The notes below the pieces were generated by a model. It did no database searches and was not told the DNA's origin. It saw only the letters and a program-made list of their open reading frames with translations. A stretch of 64,000 nt of DNA from DASPRG01 sp963796125 (GTDB taxonomy: Bacteria > Nitrospirota > Thermodesulfovibrionia > Thermodesulfovibrionales > SM23-35). This document shows, piece by piece, positions 8,948-18,664 of the stretch; within the stretch, counting starts at the first letter, position 1, and each line of letters begins with the position of its first letter. Position numbers and translations under genes: made by a program. The DNA lies in NCBI GenBank assembly GCA_963796125.1, contig CAWCKM010000022.1:7541-71540 (forward strand). The letters are read 5' to 3'.

Positions 8948-10786
8948 TTGACAGAGAAAAAATCGATAAACTGGAACAATTAGCCAAACTGATCCGCTAC
9001 TACATTCTCGCTTCAACGACAGAAGCCGGCTCAGGTCATGCCACTTCTTCTCTGTCGGCAACTGAGCTGATGACGGCCCTCTTGTTTGGGGGAATCTTCA
9101 GATTTGATATAAACAACACAGGACATCCTAACAATGATCGCCTTATATTCTCAAAAGGTCATGCCTCTCCGCTTCTCTACTCCTTGTGGGCTTCTGCTGG
9201 AAAATTAACTGAAGAGGAACTCATGACCATGAGAAAATTTAAGAGTCCTCTGGAAGGACATCCTACTGTAGCGTTTCACTATGTTGAAGCTGCCACAGGG
9301 TCTCTCGGACAGGGACTTTCTATTGGGCTTGGCATGGCATTGAATGCCAGATATCTTGACAAACTCCCCTACAGAACGTATGTCTTACTCGGTGACAGTG
9401 AAATGTCTGAAGGCTCTCAGTGGGAGGCTATCCAGGTTGCTGCACATTATAAATTAGACAATCTCATTGGTGTCCTTGATGTTAATCGCCTTGGCCAGCG
9501 CGGAGAAACAATGTATGGTCATAATCTTGCTGCATATGAGAAAAGAATTTCTTCATTTGGATGGGAAACGATCCTAATTGACGGTCATTCATTTACAGAA
9601 ATCCTCAATGCCTATGAAAAGGCATTTTCCGTTTCCGGCAAACCCGTAATGATTATTGCCAAGACAATAAAAGGAAAAGGAGTTACTTTCCTCGAAGACA
9701 AAGACGGCTGGCATGGTAAAGCTCTCAACAAAGTAGAGTTTGCAATAGCTCTCAAAGAACTTGATACAGTCGATACCTCCCTCAGAGGAGACATAGCAAA
9801 ACCTGAAGACCTGTGGCCGGGAAAAAAGATACCTCAAAATATGAAAGGAGTTTCTTATCAGGCTGACAAAACTGTGTCTACCCGGAAGGCTTACGGCAAT
9901 GCCTTAGTACGTATCTTTCCACAATTTCCGGATATGGTTGTTTTAGATGCCGAGGTGAGTAACTCGACGTATGCTGAATTATTTAAGAAGGCATACCCGG
10001 ACAGATTTTTTGAGATGTTTATTGCGGAACAGAATATGGTGGGGACTGCATTAGGTCTCTCCCGCCGGGGAAAAATCCCTTTCATTTCCACCTTCGCAGC
10101 ATTCTTTACACGGTCATTTGACCACATCAGGATGGGTCAGTATTCTGATTCTCATATTAAGTTTATCGGTTCACACTCAGGAGTATCTGTCGGCGAAGAT
10201 GGACCTTCCCAGATGGGTCTTGAAGATATTGCCATGTTCAGAACAATTTTAGACAGCGTAGTTCTCTATCCTTCTGATGCAATATCGACTGAAAAATTAG
10301 TTGAGAAGGCTGCCGAACACAATGGAATGGTATACATACGAACTACCAGAAAAGATACCTCTCTTATCTATAGTCCGGATGAAGAGTTTACCATCGGTGG
10401 GAAGTAAGGTATTAAGGAAAAGTGGTAAAGATCTGATAACTGTTATAGCAGCAGGTATAACGCTCCATGAAGCGCTTATTGCTTATGAAGAACTAAAAAA
10501 GGATGGAATTATGGTCCGCTTAATTGATCTTTATAGTATCAAACCTATTGATAATGAAACCCTTAAAAAGGCAGCAATTGAGACCAAAGCGATCATCACA
10601 GTTGAAGACCATGTTGCCGAAGGCGGTCTTGGAGAGGCAGTAAAGAGCGCCCTTGCCGATATCGCTATACCTGTGCATTCCCTGTCAGTACGGAGAATTC
10701 CAAAAAGTGGAAAACCAGAAGAGCTTCTTGAGTATGAGGAGATTTCAAAGAATGCAATTATCAAAAAAGTAAAGGAACTTATATGA
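8944..10786 (+). CDS. tkt: Transketolase, one frameshift
   Basis: A protein of about 614 residues transfers two-carbon units between ketose and aldose phosphates using thiamine diphosphate. The N-terminal TPP domain shows AGSGHATSSLSATEL, FSKGHASPLLY, the metal/TPP motif LGDSEMSEGSQWEA and LDVNRLGQRG. The pyrimidine-binding domain has MFIAEQNMVGTALGLSRRG, and the C-terminal domain reads DLITVIAAGITLHEALIA. The frame breaks near 10404 (IGGK|KVLRKSGK), apparently by one extra base. Both ends overlap neighbours by ATGA, so translation is coupled to gnd and tal. Confidence 0.93.
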
Positions 10787-11647
10787 GACCTAAACAACTT
10801 AAGACAAAAATATTTTTAGATGGAGGGGATTCTCAGGAGACAAAAACAATTATCAATCTCCTGGGGTTTCTTGATGGGCAGACAACAAATCCAACCCTTA
10901 TCTCAAAAAATCCAGAAGCCAGCCGGCGCCTCGAGCGAGGAGAGAAATTTAGCGAAGAAGAGATTTTTCATTTTTATCACAACGTGGTAAACGAGATCTC
11001 TGTCTTGATCCCTGAAGGATCGATCTCGATTGAAGTATATGCAGATCTTTCTACGTCCGCAGAAAAAATGCTGCAGCAAGGGAAAGAGATGTTTTCCTGG
11101 ATACCGAATGCTCAGATTAAATTTCCAACATCAAAAGAAGGATTGAAAGCAGCAGAGCAGGCAGTCAAAGAAGGTATGCGGATCAATATGACCCTCTGTT
11201 TCTCACAAGAACAGGCTGCTGCTGTATATGCAGCAACGCAAGGCGCAAAGAAGGGCGGTGTCTATGTTTCACCTTTTATTGGGAGACTTGATGACAAAGG
11301 AGAAAATGGGATGGATCTGATAGCACATATTATCAAGATGTATCGGGAAGGAGATGGACATGTAGAGGTCTTGACTGCAAGTGTGAGAAACATTGACCAT
11401 CTCCTTTATGCCCTCAGGCTCGGCTTCGGATATCATTACCGCACCCTTCAAGGTGCTGAAGGAGTGGGGTGAAAAAGGGCTTCCCGTCCCGGGAAATGAC
11501 TACGTCTATAATTCGAAGGACTTAAGACCAATCTTGTTGAAGGATGTGAGCCTTACGAAGAATTGGCATGAATATGATATTCATCACGAACTTACAGACA
11601 AAGGTATGGAGCAGTTCTCTGCAGATTGGAATAAACTGGTTCAATGA
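10783..11647 (+). CDS. tal: Transaldolase, one frameshift
   Basis: The enzyme moves a dihydroxyacetone unit between sedoheptulose 7-phosphate and glyceraldehyde 3-phosphate through a Schiff-base lysine. DGQTTNPTLI, SIEVYADL, the catalytic strand AQIKFPTSKEG and the helper motif NMTLCFSQEQA are visible, followed by YVSPFIGRLDD. The frame shifts near 11428, after which SDIITAPFKVLKEWGEKG completes the barrel, ending at 11647. At about 287 residues with a C-terminal extension it is longer than the 215-residue class. ATGA overlap with tkt at 10783. zwf begins one base after its stop codon. Confidence 0.9.
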
Positions 11648-11648
11648 A

Positions 11649-13197
11649 ATGGAAAATATCGGCGGAAAGTCTGACATAGAATTACTGTATCGTGAAATAG
11701 GTGGATGTGAGATTGAAATTTCAGGCCCCTGTTGTCTCGTTGTCTTCGGCGCATATGGAGACCTTGCAAAGGGAAAGCTCATTCCTTCACTTTACCTTCT
11801 CAGTAAGAACAGACTCATTTCGGAAAACTTTTTTCTTCTCGGAATTGGCCGCCAGGAGATGAGTCGTGAGCAGTATTTTGAGTTGATGCAGACTGCTGTG
11901 AAGAGTGCATACCCGAAAGATTACGATGATGCTGCCTGGTCTGAATTTGCGATGAAACTGTATTATTCCTCCTTTGATTTTGACTTCTTCTGAGCTTTAT
12001 ATCAAATTTCTCAAAGAGAAACTTCCACCTTTAGAAAAGAAACATCAGACCAGAGGAAACCGTATATTTTATCTGGCCACTCCTCCATCGGTTTTCGAAC
12101 CTATCATCTTAAACCTCGGTATGGCAGGTCTTTCTGATGAAGATGAAAGTTACAGTCATGTTGTCATTGAAAAGCCTTTCGGCAGAGATTTCGATTCGGC
12201 AAAGAGATTGAACAGTGTCCTCCAGAAATATTTTAAAGAGAGACAGATTTTCCGCATAGATCACTATCTCGGTATGGAAACAGTTCAAAATATGCTCATG
12301 TTCCGTTTTGCAAACTCAATCTTTGAGCCACTCTGGAACAGGAGATATGTCGATCATATTCAGATAACAGCTTCAGAAACACTGGGAGTCGGGTATAGGG
12401 CAGGCTATTACGAAGAAGCAGGTGTGATAAAAGACATGTTCCAGAGCCATATTCTTCAGCTTCTTGCACTGATAGCCATGGAACCTCCTGTAGCATTCGA
12501 GGCGGATAGGGTAAGAGAGGAAAAGATCAAAATCTTTCGTTCTATACGACCATTTGCACTTGACAGGCTTAATGAGCACATTGTTATTGGTCAATATGGG
12601 AAGGGTGAAATCAATGGGAAAGAGGTATCAGGTTACAGAGAAGAGACAGGAGTTTCCAGTGGATCCATTGTACCGACATTCGCTGCCATGAAGGTCTTCG
12701 TTGACAATTGGAGATGGAACGACGTCCCTTTCTATATCCGTTCGGGTAAGAGACTATCAAACAAGAAGACTGAGATATCGATACACTTCAAATCAGTCCC
12801 CCATCTGATGTTCTCAAGAGTTATGAAGGAATCCATAGACCCCAACATTCTTGTATTCAGGTTGCAACCTGATGAGGGTATTAGTCTCACCTTTCAAACA
12901 AAAAGAAAGGGGTCAAGGCTCTGTCTGGAGCCGGTCTTCATGGACTTTATATACCAGAAGGGTGTCCTCATGAGCGCTTATGGGTGGGTCCTCCTTGACT
13001 GCATGCGGGGGGATCAAATGTTATTTTTAAGACAGGAAGGGGTGGAACTGACATGGTCATTACTGACCCCTATTATAGAAAGGCTTGAATCCTCTACAAA
13101 AGCTGAAATATTCCCGAACTATGAAGCTGGTTCATCAGGACCGGAGGAGGCGAAAAGCTTGATCGAAAGAGACGGCCGTTCATGGAGACCCTTATAA
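11649..13197 (+). CDS. zwf: Glucose-6-phosphate 1-dehydrogenase, one frameshift
   Basis: The enzyme oxidises glucose 6-phosphate to 6-phosphogluconolactone and makes NADPH. The nucleotide motif VVFGAYGDLAKGKLIPSLY is near residue 31. After a shift around 11985 the conserved IEKPFGRD, the catalytic RIDHYLGMETVQNM and the sugar-binding WNDVPFYIRSGKRL follow, ending with LLDCMRGDQMLF. I chose the start at 11649 because it lies directly behind the tal stop and gives the usual N-terminus. Total length of about 515 residues is normal. With gnd, tkt and tal it forms a complete oxidative and non-oxidative pentose-phosphate set. Only pgl sits apart, behind a repeat. Confidence 0.93.
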
Positions 13198-13224
13198 TTT
13201 CGTTCTTCAGGTAATTGTACGGAT

Positions 13225-13405
13225 AAAGCCTCCCTTTGGAAAAGGGGGGTGAGGGGGGATTTAAAAATAACAATGCTCCGTTACAACAAGAATCTTAAAA
13301 GATATTTCAAATCACTCGGAGTAAATATGAATGATGAAAGGGTATGGGATATATGTAATTCTTAAAATCTCCCCTTTCCCCTCTTTTCCAAAGAGGGGTT
13401 TTAGA
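13225..13405. repeat. Inverted GGGG/CCCC repeat pair enclosing a 30-codon frame
   Basis: CTTTGGAAAAGGGGGGTGAG at about 13233 and its near-complement CCCCTCTTTTCCAAAGAG at about 13379 face each other. Between them, 13272-13364 reads MLRYNKNLKRYFKSLG... to a TAA. The start resembles the N-terminus of DUF559 endonuclease-like genes, often flanked by such repeats, so this may be an internally deleted copy. The unit separates zwf from pgl. Confidence 0.45.
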
Positions 13406-13447
13406 GTATCAAGAGAAAAGCCTAAAGAACCATAGTTTTATCTTTAT

Positions 13448-14176
13448 ATGCAGATCATAGTACTACCAACCTTAGAAGATCTCAGCCGTAAGGCTGCAGA
13501 AATCTTTGTTGACATATCAAGAGCATGTATTATCTCAAAAGGAAGGTTTACCGTTGCAGTCTCGGGTGGTTCCACACCGAGAAGGTTATATGCCCTCCTC
13601 AGCTCGGATTCTTATAGAGAAAAAATTGACTGGAGTCATGTCTATTTTTTCTGGGTAGATGAACGGTGCGTGCCGAAGGAGCATGAAGACAGCAATTACG
13701 GGCTTGTTTTCGAAACACTTTTATCAAAAATTCCAATACCGGATGACAATATACACAGAATTAGATGTGAGAAAGGATCTGAAAAAGCTGCGAAAGCATA
13801 CGAAGAAGATTTGAGAACTTTCTTCGGGAAAAATATCTTGCCAGTTTTTGATCTTATTCTTCTTGGAATTGGAAAAGACGGACATACTGCTTCACTCTTT
13901 CCTGATTCAGAAGCACTCAAAGAGACTGACAGGCTTGTTGTTCCAGTTTTTATTGAGAAGCAACAAAAACATAGAATAACGCTGACACTTCCTGTTCTGA
14001 ACAATGGTTCTCATGTAATTATATTAGCATCAGGTTCGGCAAAAGCAGATATCATCCAGGAGATTTTAGGCAGGAAGGATAGGGCGATGCAGTATCCTGC
14101 CGGCCTTGTTCAGCCTATCCGGGGCAATATACTGTGGTTAGTTGACGAAGAAGCTGCGAAAAAATTAAAGAGATAA
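13448..14176 (+). CDS. pgl: 6-phosphogluconolactonase
   Basis: This is a complete 242-residue SugarP_isomerase-fold enzyme that hydrolyses 6-phosphogluconolactone, the step between Zwf and Gnd. The conserved blocks are VAVSGGSTPRRLYALL (about residues 36-51), FFWVDERCVPKEHEDSNYG (about 65-83) and LLGIGKDGHTASLFP (about 137-151). There is no frameshift. It follows the gnd-tkt-tal-zwf operon after a 250-base repeat-bearing gap. It may be in the same transcript, or the repeat may separate it. Promoter site B lies just downstream and serves the next gene. Confidence 0.95.
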   Translation: MQIIVLPTLEDLSRKAAEIFVDISRACIISKGRFTVAVSGGSTPRRLYALLSSDSYREKIDWSHVYFFWVDERCVPKEHEDSNYGLVFETLLSKIPIPDDNIHRIRCEKGSEKAAKAYEEDLRTFFGKNILPVFDLILLGIGKDGHTASLFPDSEALKETDRLVVPVFIEKQQKHRITLTLPVLNNGSHVIILASGSAKADIIQEILGRKDRAMQYPAGLVQPIRGNILWLVDEEAAKKLKR

Positions 14177-14201
14177 GCTACAGAGCGGCAAACATTTTTT
14201 C

Positions 14202-14270
14202 TGTAAGATAAATACTTACAAAAAAATCAGACTTCTCCTGATACCTTTTATTTGTCTTTTCCCGTAGAAT
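14202..14270 (+). promoter_or_regulatory. Conserved operator-promoter element, site B (GH15 region)
   Basis: Single-type site. Perfect dyad TGTAAG-N7-CTTACA at 14202-14220; A-tract; perfect dyad ATCAG-N7-CTGAT at 14226-14242; -10-like TAGAAT at 14265. A strong AAAGGAGGTGA follows at 14280 without a clear start codon in phase. The glucoamylase ATG is at 14418. Confidence 0.7.
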
Positions 14271-14417
14271 CTTATGTGAAAAGGAGGTGAAGGGGAGAAG
14301 CGAAGAGATTATGTCTTTTCCTATCCCTTTATAAAGAGAACTGTTATGCCTATATTCTTATTGAAGTCTTTTTTATCATCGCTTTCTTAAATACTCTTTG
14401 AAGGAAGGAATTATACG

Positions 14418-16443
14418 ATGCCACGCGATATTCCTGTTGGGAATGGTTGTCTTCTGATCACCTTTGATCAGGACTATTGCCTGAGAGATATTTACTATCC
14501 GTATGTCGGCAAGGAGAACCATACTGACGGACACAGATTCAGGTTTGGTGTCTGGGCTGATGGAAGATTTGATTGGGTGAAAAGAGAGAGTTGGGATCTC
14601 AATCTTGAGTATGTCCATGAAAGTCTTCTGACAAACGTCACAGGAAGAAACGAAACCCTTGGGATGTGGTTTTCATTGTAATGACGTTGTTGATTACAGT
14701 GAAAATATTTATATAAAGAGGATAATCCTGAAGAACCCTCTTGACAGGGAAAGGGAAATCCGCCTGTTTTTCCACCATGACTTCCATATCCTTGCGTCTC
14801 AGATAGGGGATACTGCCTATTTTGATCCTGATGAAAAGGCGATAATACACTACAAGGGCAATCGTTATTTCCTGATGAGTGGCATGAAGAACGGTATTCG
14901 CGGGATCGATCAATATTCAACAGGCATAAAAGAATTTCGTCTTCTTGAAGGAACATGGAGAGATGCAGAAGATGGAATACTCGAAGGCAATACAATATCA
15001 CAGGGTTCTGTAGATTCTACTCTCTCCTTCAATATTCACATACCTCCCCAGGGAGAAAAAACACTCTATTACTGGATAACAGCCGGACACGATTATGCAG
15101 AAGTAAGTCGTTTGCACAAATTAATCCTCGGACATGGACCGGAATATTTCATGACAAGGACAGAGAATTACTGGAGGGCATGGATAAATAAAGAGCAGTT
15201 TAATCTTACGAACTTGCCCGAGGAGGTCTTAAGGCTCTATAAAAAAAGTCTCCTTATCCTGACGACGAATATTGATATACATGGAGCTATTATTGCAGCA
15301 AACGATTCTGACATTCAGCACTTTGCAAGGGACACCTATAGTTATATGTGGCCTCGTGATGGGGCCTTTGCAGCCTATGCACTCGATATGGCCGGCTATC
15401 ACGGCTTGACAAGACAATTTTTTGATTTTTGTCTTGACATAATCAGTAAAGGTAAAGAATCAGTAGGATATTTCCTCCATAAATATAATCCTGACGGTTC
15501 CCTCGGAAGTTCCTGGCATCCATGGATAAGTGGCAATGAGAAAAAATTGCCGATACAGGAAGATGGCACAGGTCTTATCCTCTGGTCTCTCTGGCATCAT
15601 TTTGACAAGTTCAGGGACATAGAATTTACCATCAGGCAGTATGAGAACATGGTCATTCGCTGCGGAGATTTCCTCGCATCTTACAGGGACAGTGCCACAG
15701 GGCTTCCTCTTCCATCCTATGACCTGTGGGAAGAAAAATGGGGAATCCATACATTTACAGTCTCAGCCGTCTATGGCGGCCTTAAGGCAGCAGAGAAATT
15801 CAGCACATTTTTTGGAGATACAAGAAGGACAAAGATTTACAAGAAGGCATCAGAAGAGGTAAGGAACGCAATGGACAGATATCTTTACAGCAGGGATCTT
15901 AAAAGGTTTTTGAAATCAATAATCCCGCGGGATAACAGCTCCTTTGATACAGACCTTACCATTGATGCCAGTATCTATGCACCATTCTATTTTGGCGTTT
16001 TCGATCCAAAAGATGAGAGGGTCGTTAATACAATGATTTCTATAAAAGAACGTCTATCTGTACAGACTGACGTTGGAGGCATTGCGAGATACGAAGGAGA
16101 TGGTTACCATAAAGTCACAGATAACGTACATGGAGTTCCAGGCAATCCCTGGTTTATTTGTACCCTCTGGCTTGCACAGTGGTATATCGCAAAGGCCGAA
16201 CACCTTGAGGAGTTACAGGAAGCAATTCCTATCCTTGAATGGGTGAGTTCAAGGGCATTGCCATCGGGAGTGCTTGCAGAACAGGTCAACCCGTACACTA
16301 ATCAACCCCTGTCGGTATCTCCCCTTACCTGGAGTCATGCTGCCTTTGTGGCGACTACCCTTGAATATCTGAAAAAGATGGAGAAGATTTATATCTGCCC
16401 AAGTTGCGGGCATCCGCTCTACAAATATGAAAGGGGGAAATAG
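14418..16443 (+). CDS. GH15 glucoamylase/trehalase-like enzyme with C-terminal zinc ribbon, one frameshift
   Basis: A protein of about 675 residues that probably releases glucose from alpha-glucans such as glycogen. The N-terminal beta-sandwich begins MPRDIPVGNGCLLITFDQDY. The frame shifts near 14660. The (alpha/alpha)6 barrel has YMWPRDGAFAAYALD, QEDGTGLILWSLW, the catalytic-acid region PSYDLWEE and the catalytic-base region EQVNPYTNQPLSVSPLTWSH. The last 20 residues (ICPSCGHPLYKYERG) make a half zinc ribbon, an uncommon tail for GH15. Site GAAGGAAGG precedes the ATG. With GlgB and GH57 at 48-53 kb it points to an active glycogen cycle. Confidence 0.88.
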
Positions 16444-16495
16444 ATAATCCGTAATGGCGTGGAATAAGAATAAAGAGTAAAAAGGAGGTGATGGA

Positions 16496-16717
16496 GTGTC
16501 GAAAGTAGATGATACCTATGAGAATGAAATAATATGTATTAAATTCTGCGGTGTTTGCCCGACGTATCCAGGCGTTAAGGGAGAGTTACTTTTCTGTGCA
16601 AGGGGAAAGAGCAATTCACCAAAGCAAAAAGCAGGTTGCAATTGCGGTCTCTGTGATGTCTGGAATAAGTATGAACTTACTGATTTTTACTATTGCATTG
16701 AAGGAGCAGCAACGTAA
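16496..16717 (+). CDS. DUF2769-like Cys-rich protein
   Basis: This is a 73-residue protein with a GTG start, placed behind AAAGGAGGTGATGGA. Eight or so cysteines are arranged as CGVCPTYPGV, FCARGKS, GCNCGLC and FYYCIEG, the spacing of the DUF2769 family, a small presumed metal-binding protein common in methanogens and anaerobic bacteria. Function is unknown. It is directly followed by a ferritin-like gene (16740), with about 20 bases between them, so the two are probably co-transcribed, and both could deal with metal or redox stress. Confidence 0.65.
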   Translation: MSKVDDTYENEIICIKFCGVCPTYPGVKGELLFCARGKSNSPKQKAGCNCGLCDVWNKYELTDFYYCIEGAAT

Positions 16718-16739
16718 AAAGAATTATAGGAGGTGTAAG

Positions 16740-17033
16740 ATGATGTCACAAATCCCCATAAGACTCGAAGGGATGAAAAAAGAAGATATTGACAGAGAGA
16801 TACTGAGAGCGGGAATCATTGCCGAACTGGATGCCGTCAACCTGTATGAACAGATGGCAGCCATGACACAAAGGAAAGATATCAAGGCAATTCTCATGGA
16901 TATCGCAAAGGAAGAAAAAACACATGTTGGTGAGTTCCAGACCCTGTTATTGAGATTAGACAAGGAGCAGGAGAGGGAATTGGAAGAGGGCAGAAAAGAA
17001 GTTGAGGAGATAACAAAAACAAAATCCAAATGA
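16740..17033 (+). CDS. Small ferritin-like (rubrerythrin/EncFtn-type) protein
   Basis: A 97-residue all-helical protein. Two helices carry iron-ligand motifs: AGIIAELDAVNLYEQMA (Glu) and ILMDIAKEEKTHVGEFQ, the ExxH signature. A single pair of helices means that a dimer is needed to complete the di-iron four-helix bundle, as in encapsulated ferritins. The tail is Glu/Lys-rich. I chose the ATG at 16740 behind ATAGGAGGTGTAAG. An encapsulin gene is not visible nearby, so a free rubrerythrin-like role cannot be excluded. Confidence 0.72.
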   Translation: MMSQIPIRLEGMKKEDIDREILRAGIIAELDAVNLYEQMAAMTQRKDIKAILMDIAKEEKTHVGEFQTLLLRLDKEQERELEEGRKEVEEITKTKSK

Positions 17034-17037
17034 ATTT

Positions 17038-17130
17038 TGTAGGATTAACACCGACATATAAATAAGCTTAATTCCTACAGAAAAAAAAGAATTATGCTGA
17101 TATCATTTTATAGTATTTCCTTCTTATATT
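17038..17130 (+). promoter_or_regulatory. Conserved operator-promoter element, site C
   Basis: Tandem-type site. TGTAGG-N7-CCGACA at 17038-17056; CCTACA half-site at 17074 (23 bp on); A-tract; AAAAG-N7-CTGAT at 17085-17101, with only the right arm conserved; -10-like TATATT at 17125 (offset 24). A strong GGAAGGAGGTGA and an ATG follow at once. This is the weakest of the six. Confidence 0.6.
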
Positions 17131-17151
17131 ATGAATAAAGGAAGGAGGTGA

Positions 17152-17262
17152 ATGAGCATGAAAAAGCCTTTGAGCAAAAGGGCATTTCAACTTGAGGCTT
17201 CCTTGTGGAATAACCTTAAAAAAGCCTTAAAGGATAATCCGGCCAAGGTATGCCAAAAGTGA
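17152..17262 (+). CDS. Small basic peptide (36 aa) behind site C
   Basis: The ATG sits five bases behind GGAAGGAGGTG, one of the best ribosome sites in the window, and behind promoter site C. The product (MSMKKPLSKRAFQLEASLWN...) is basic and amphipathic. Two more short frames follow with overlapping starts: 17250-17327 (25 aa) and 17317-17451. A frameshift joining the first two is possible. No family is recognised. Confidence 0.45.
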   Translation: MSMKKPLSKRAFQLEASLWNNLKKALKDNPAKVCQK

Positions 17263-17316
17263 AAGGCCTGAAAGAGCTAAGGTTGCTGGTCAAGCAACAT
17301 AAGAGTGAAAGCAGGT

Positions 17317-17451
17317 ATGGCAGATGATCAACGGAAACAATGTGTAAATGACGTTTGCCATATCTGCTTCTTTTTTGATTCTTCAGAAAATTGTGTGGAC
17401 AAAATCCTCATCTGCCATGGATTATATGTTATTAATCTTCAAAGATCTTAA
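17317..17451 (+). CDS. Small five-Cys peptide upstream of a radical SAM gene
   Basis: A 44-residue frame contains five cysteines (CVNDVCHICFFFDSS, NCVDKILICHGLY). The ATG overlaps the end of the preceding 25-codon frame (ATGGCAGATGA), as in translational coupling. It may be a metal-binding protein like the DUF2769 protein upstream, or a substrate of the radical SAM/SPASM enzyme at 17619. The ribosome site is weak (GCAGG). It is too short to be sure that it is coding. Confidence 0.35.
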   Translation: MADDQRKQCVNDVCHICFFFDSSENCVDKILICHGLYVINLQRS

Positions 17452-17476
17452 AAGTTGTTTAAGTTTTTCTGTTTCT

Positions 17477-17544
17477 GTCATTGCCCAACTTGATTGGGCA
17501 ATCCAGAAAAAGAACTGGATTATCCGGTCAAGCCGGATAATGAC
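17477..17544. repeat. REP/MITE palindrome, GTCATT...AATGAC
   Basis: It starts GTCATTGCCC and ends GGATAATGAC, with two inner stems (TTGCCCAACTTGATTGGGCAA and TTATCCGGTCAAGCCGGATAA) like those in the other palindromic copies. It lies between the small peptides and the radical SAM gene and can fold in RNA. Confidence 0.6.
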
Positions 17545-17618
17545 AATCATTGGAACAGGGTTCAGGGTTCGCTATGAATAGTCTGATTATTTCACTTGTG
17601 AACAAACTGAGGTAATTT

Positions 17619-18662
17619 ATGGCTATAACACATTCATTTGATTTCTTTGTCCAGTGGCACCTGACTGAAAGATGTAACCTCCGATGCAAGCACTGCTATC
17701 AGACCGGCTCAGGAGGTCAGGAAATATCTTTATCTGAAGTACATGCTGTGGTCAGTGAGGTAGCGGAAATGTTGGCGGAATGGGAAAATCGATACGGGAT
17801 TGTATTCTCTCCAAGTTTCAACATTACAGGCGGGGAACCCTTTTTGCGACACGATATCTTTGAAATTCTCCGTTTAATCACAAGCAGAGGTTTTGATGCC
17901 TATCTTCTCTCAAATGGTGTTCTCATTGACAGAGAAAGAGCACAAAAGATATCAGACATCGGGGTGAGAGGAGTTCAGGTGAGCATTGAAGGTCCGGAAA
18001 AAGTCCATGAGATGATCCGTGGCAGAAGTAGTTTCTCATCAGCTATGAGAGGAGTTCAGCATCTTCTCGATGCAGGCGTTACAGTTACCCTCAACGTCAC
18101 CCTGTCTGATATCAATGCTGACCATTTCATGGAGACGATTGAGCTATCGTCCTTAGCAGGTGTGCAGCGGCTTGGTTTTTCAAGACTTGTTCCGTCAGGC
18201 AGAGGTACAGGCCTCTTCCAGAACATGCTCAGCAAAGAAAGGTTAAAACAACTATATGAGTCTATCCTTCCTCTGAAGGTAAAGGGGCTTGAGATTGTAA
18301 CAGGGGATCCGATTGTAGGACAGATGTCTCCGGATATTACAGAAGACAATGGTTCCGTTCCCACCGGAGGGTGCGCAGCAGGCGTTTCAGGAGTTACTAT
18401 CTTGCAGGATGGGACAATAACACCCTGCAGAAGACTGAACATTCCAATAGGGAACGTACGGAGGGACTCTCTCAGAGAGGTATGGGCAACATCAAAAGTC
18501 CTGATGAAATTAAGGGACAGACAATCTTATACTGGAAAATGCAGGAGATGCCACAGGTGGGCTTCATGCAGAGGGTGCAGGGCGATAGCATATGCCTATT
18601 CATGCATGATGAGGAAAGAAAGTTTCCTTTCCGAGGATCCACAATGCTTTATTGAAGGTTAA
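17619..18662 (+). CDS. Radical SAM/SPASM domain protein
   Basis: A complete 347-residue enzyme. The [4Fe-4S]-SAM motif is CNLRCKHCY at residues 19-27. NITGGEPFLR follows near residue 70. The C-terminal SPASM region binds auxiliary clusters with GGCAAGVSG, TPCRRLNIPIGNV, KCRRCHRWASCRGCRA and a late Cys in DPQCF. SPASM proteins modify peptides or mature enzymes (PqqE, AnSME, AlbA types), and also act in heme d1 and heme biosynthesis (NirJ, AhbC/D). The substrate cannot be named. A methyltransferase gene starts two bases behind its stop codon, and an SDR gene follows, which together suggest a small modification pathway. Confidence 0.85.
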   Translation: MAITHSFDFFVQWHLTERCNLRCKHCYQTGSGGQEISLSEVHAVVSEVAEMLAEWENRYGIVFSPSFNITGGEPFLRHDIFEILRLITSRGFDAYLLSNGVLIDRERAQKISDIGVRGVQVSIEGPEKVHEMIRGRSSFSSAMRGVQHLLDAGVTVTLNVTLSDINADHFMETIELSSLAGVQRLGFSRLVPSGRGTGLFQNMLSKERLKQLYESILPLKVKGLEIVTGDPIVGQMSPDITEDNGSVPTGGCAAGVSGVTILQDGTITPCRRLNIPIGNVRRDSLREVWATSKVLMKLRDRQSYTGKCRRCHRWASCRGCRAIAYAYSCMMRKESFLSEDPQCFIEG

Positions 18663-18664
18663 CT

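Noticed and set aside
16496..17451. Encapsulin cargo system
   Set aside because: The ferritin-like protein is of a suitable type, but no encapsulin shell gene is present in the window.
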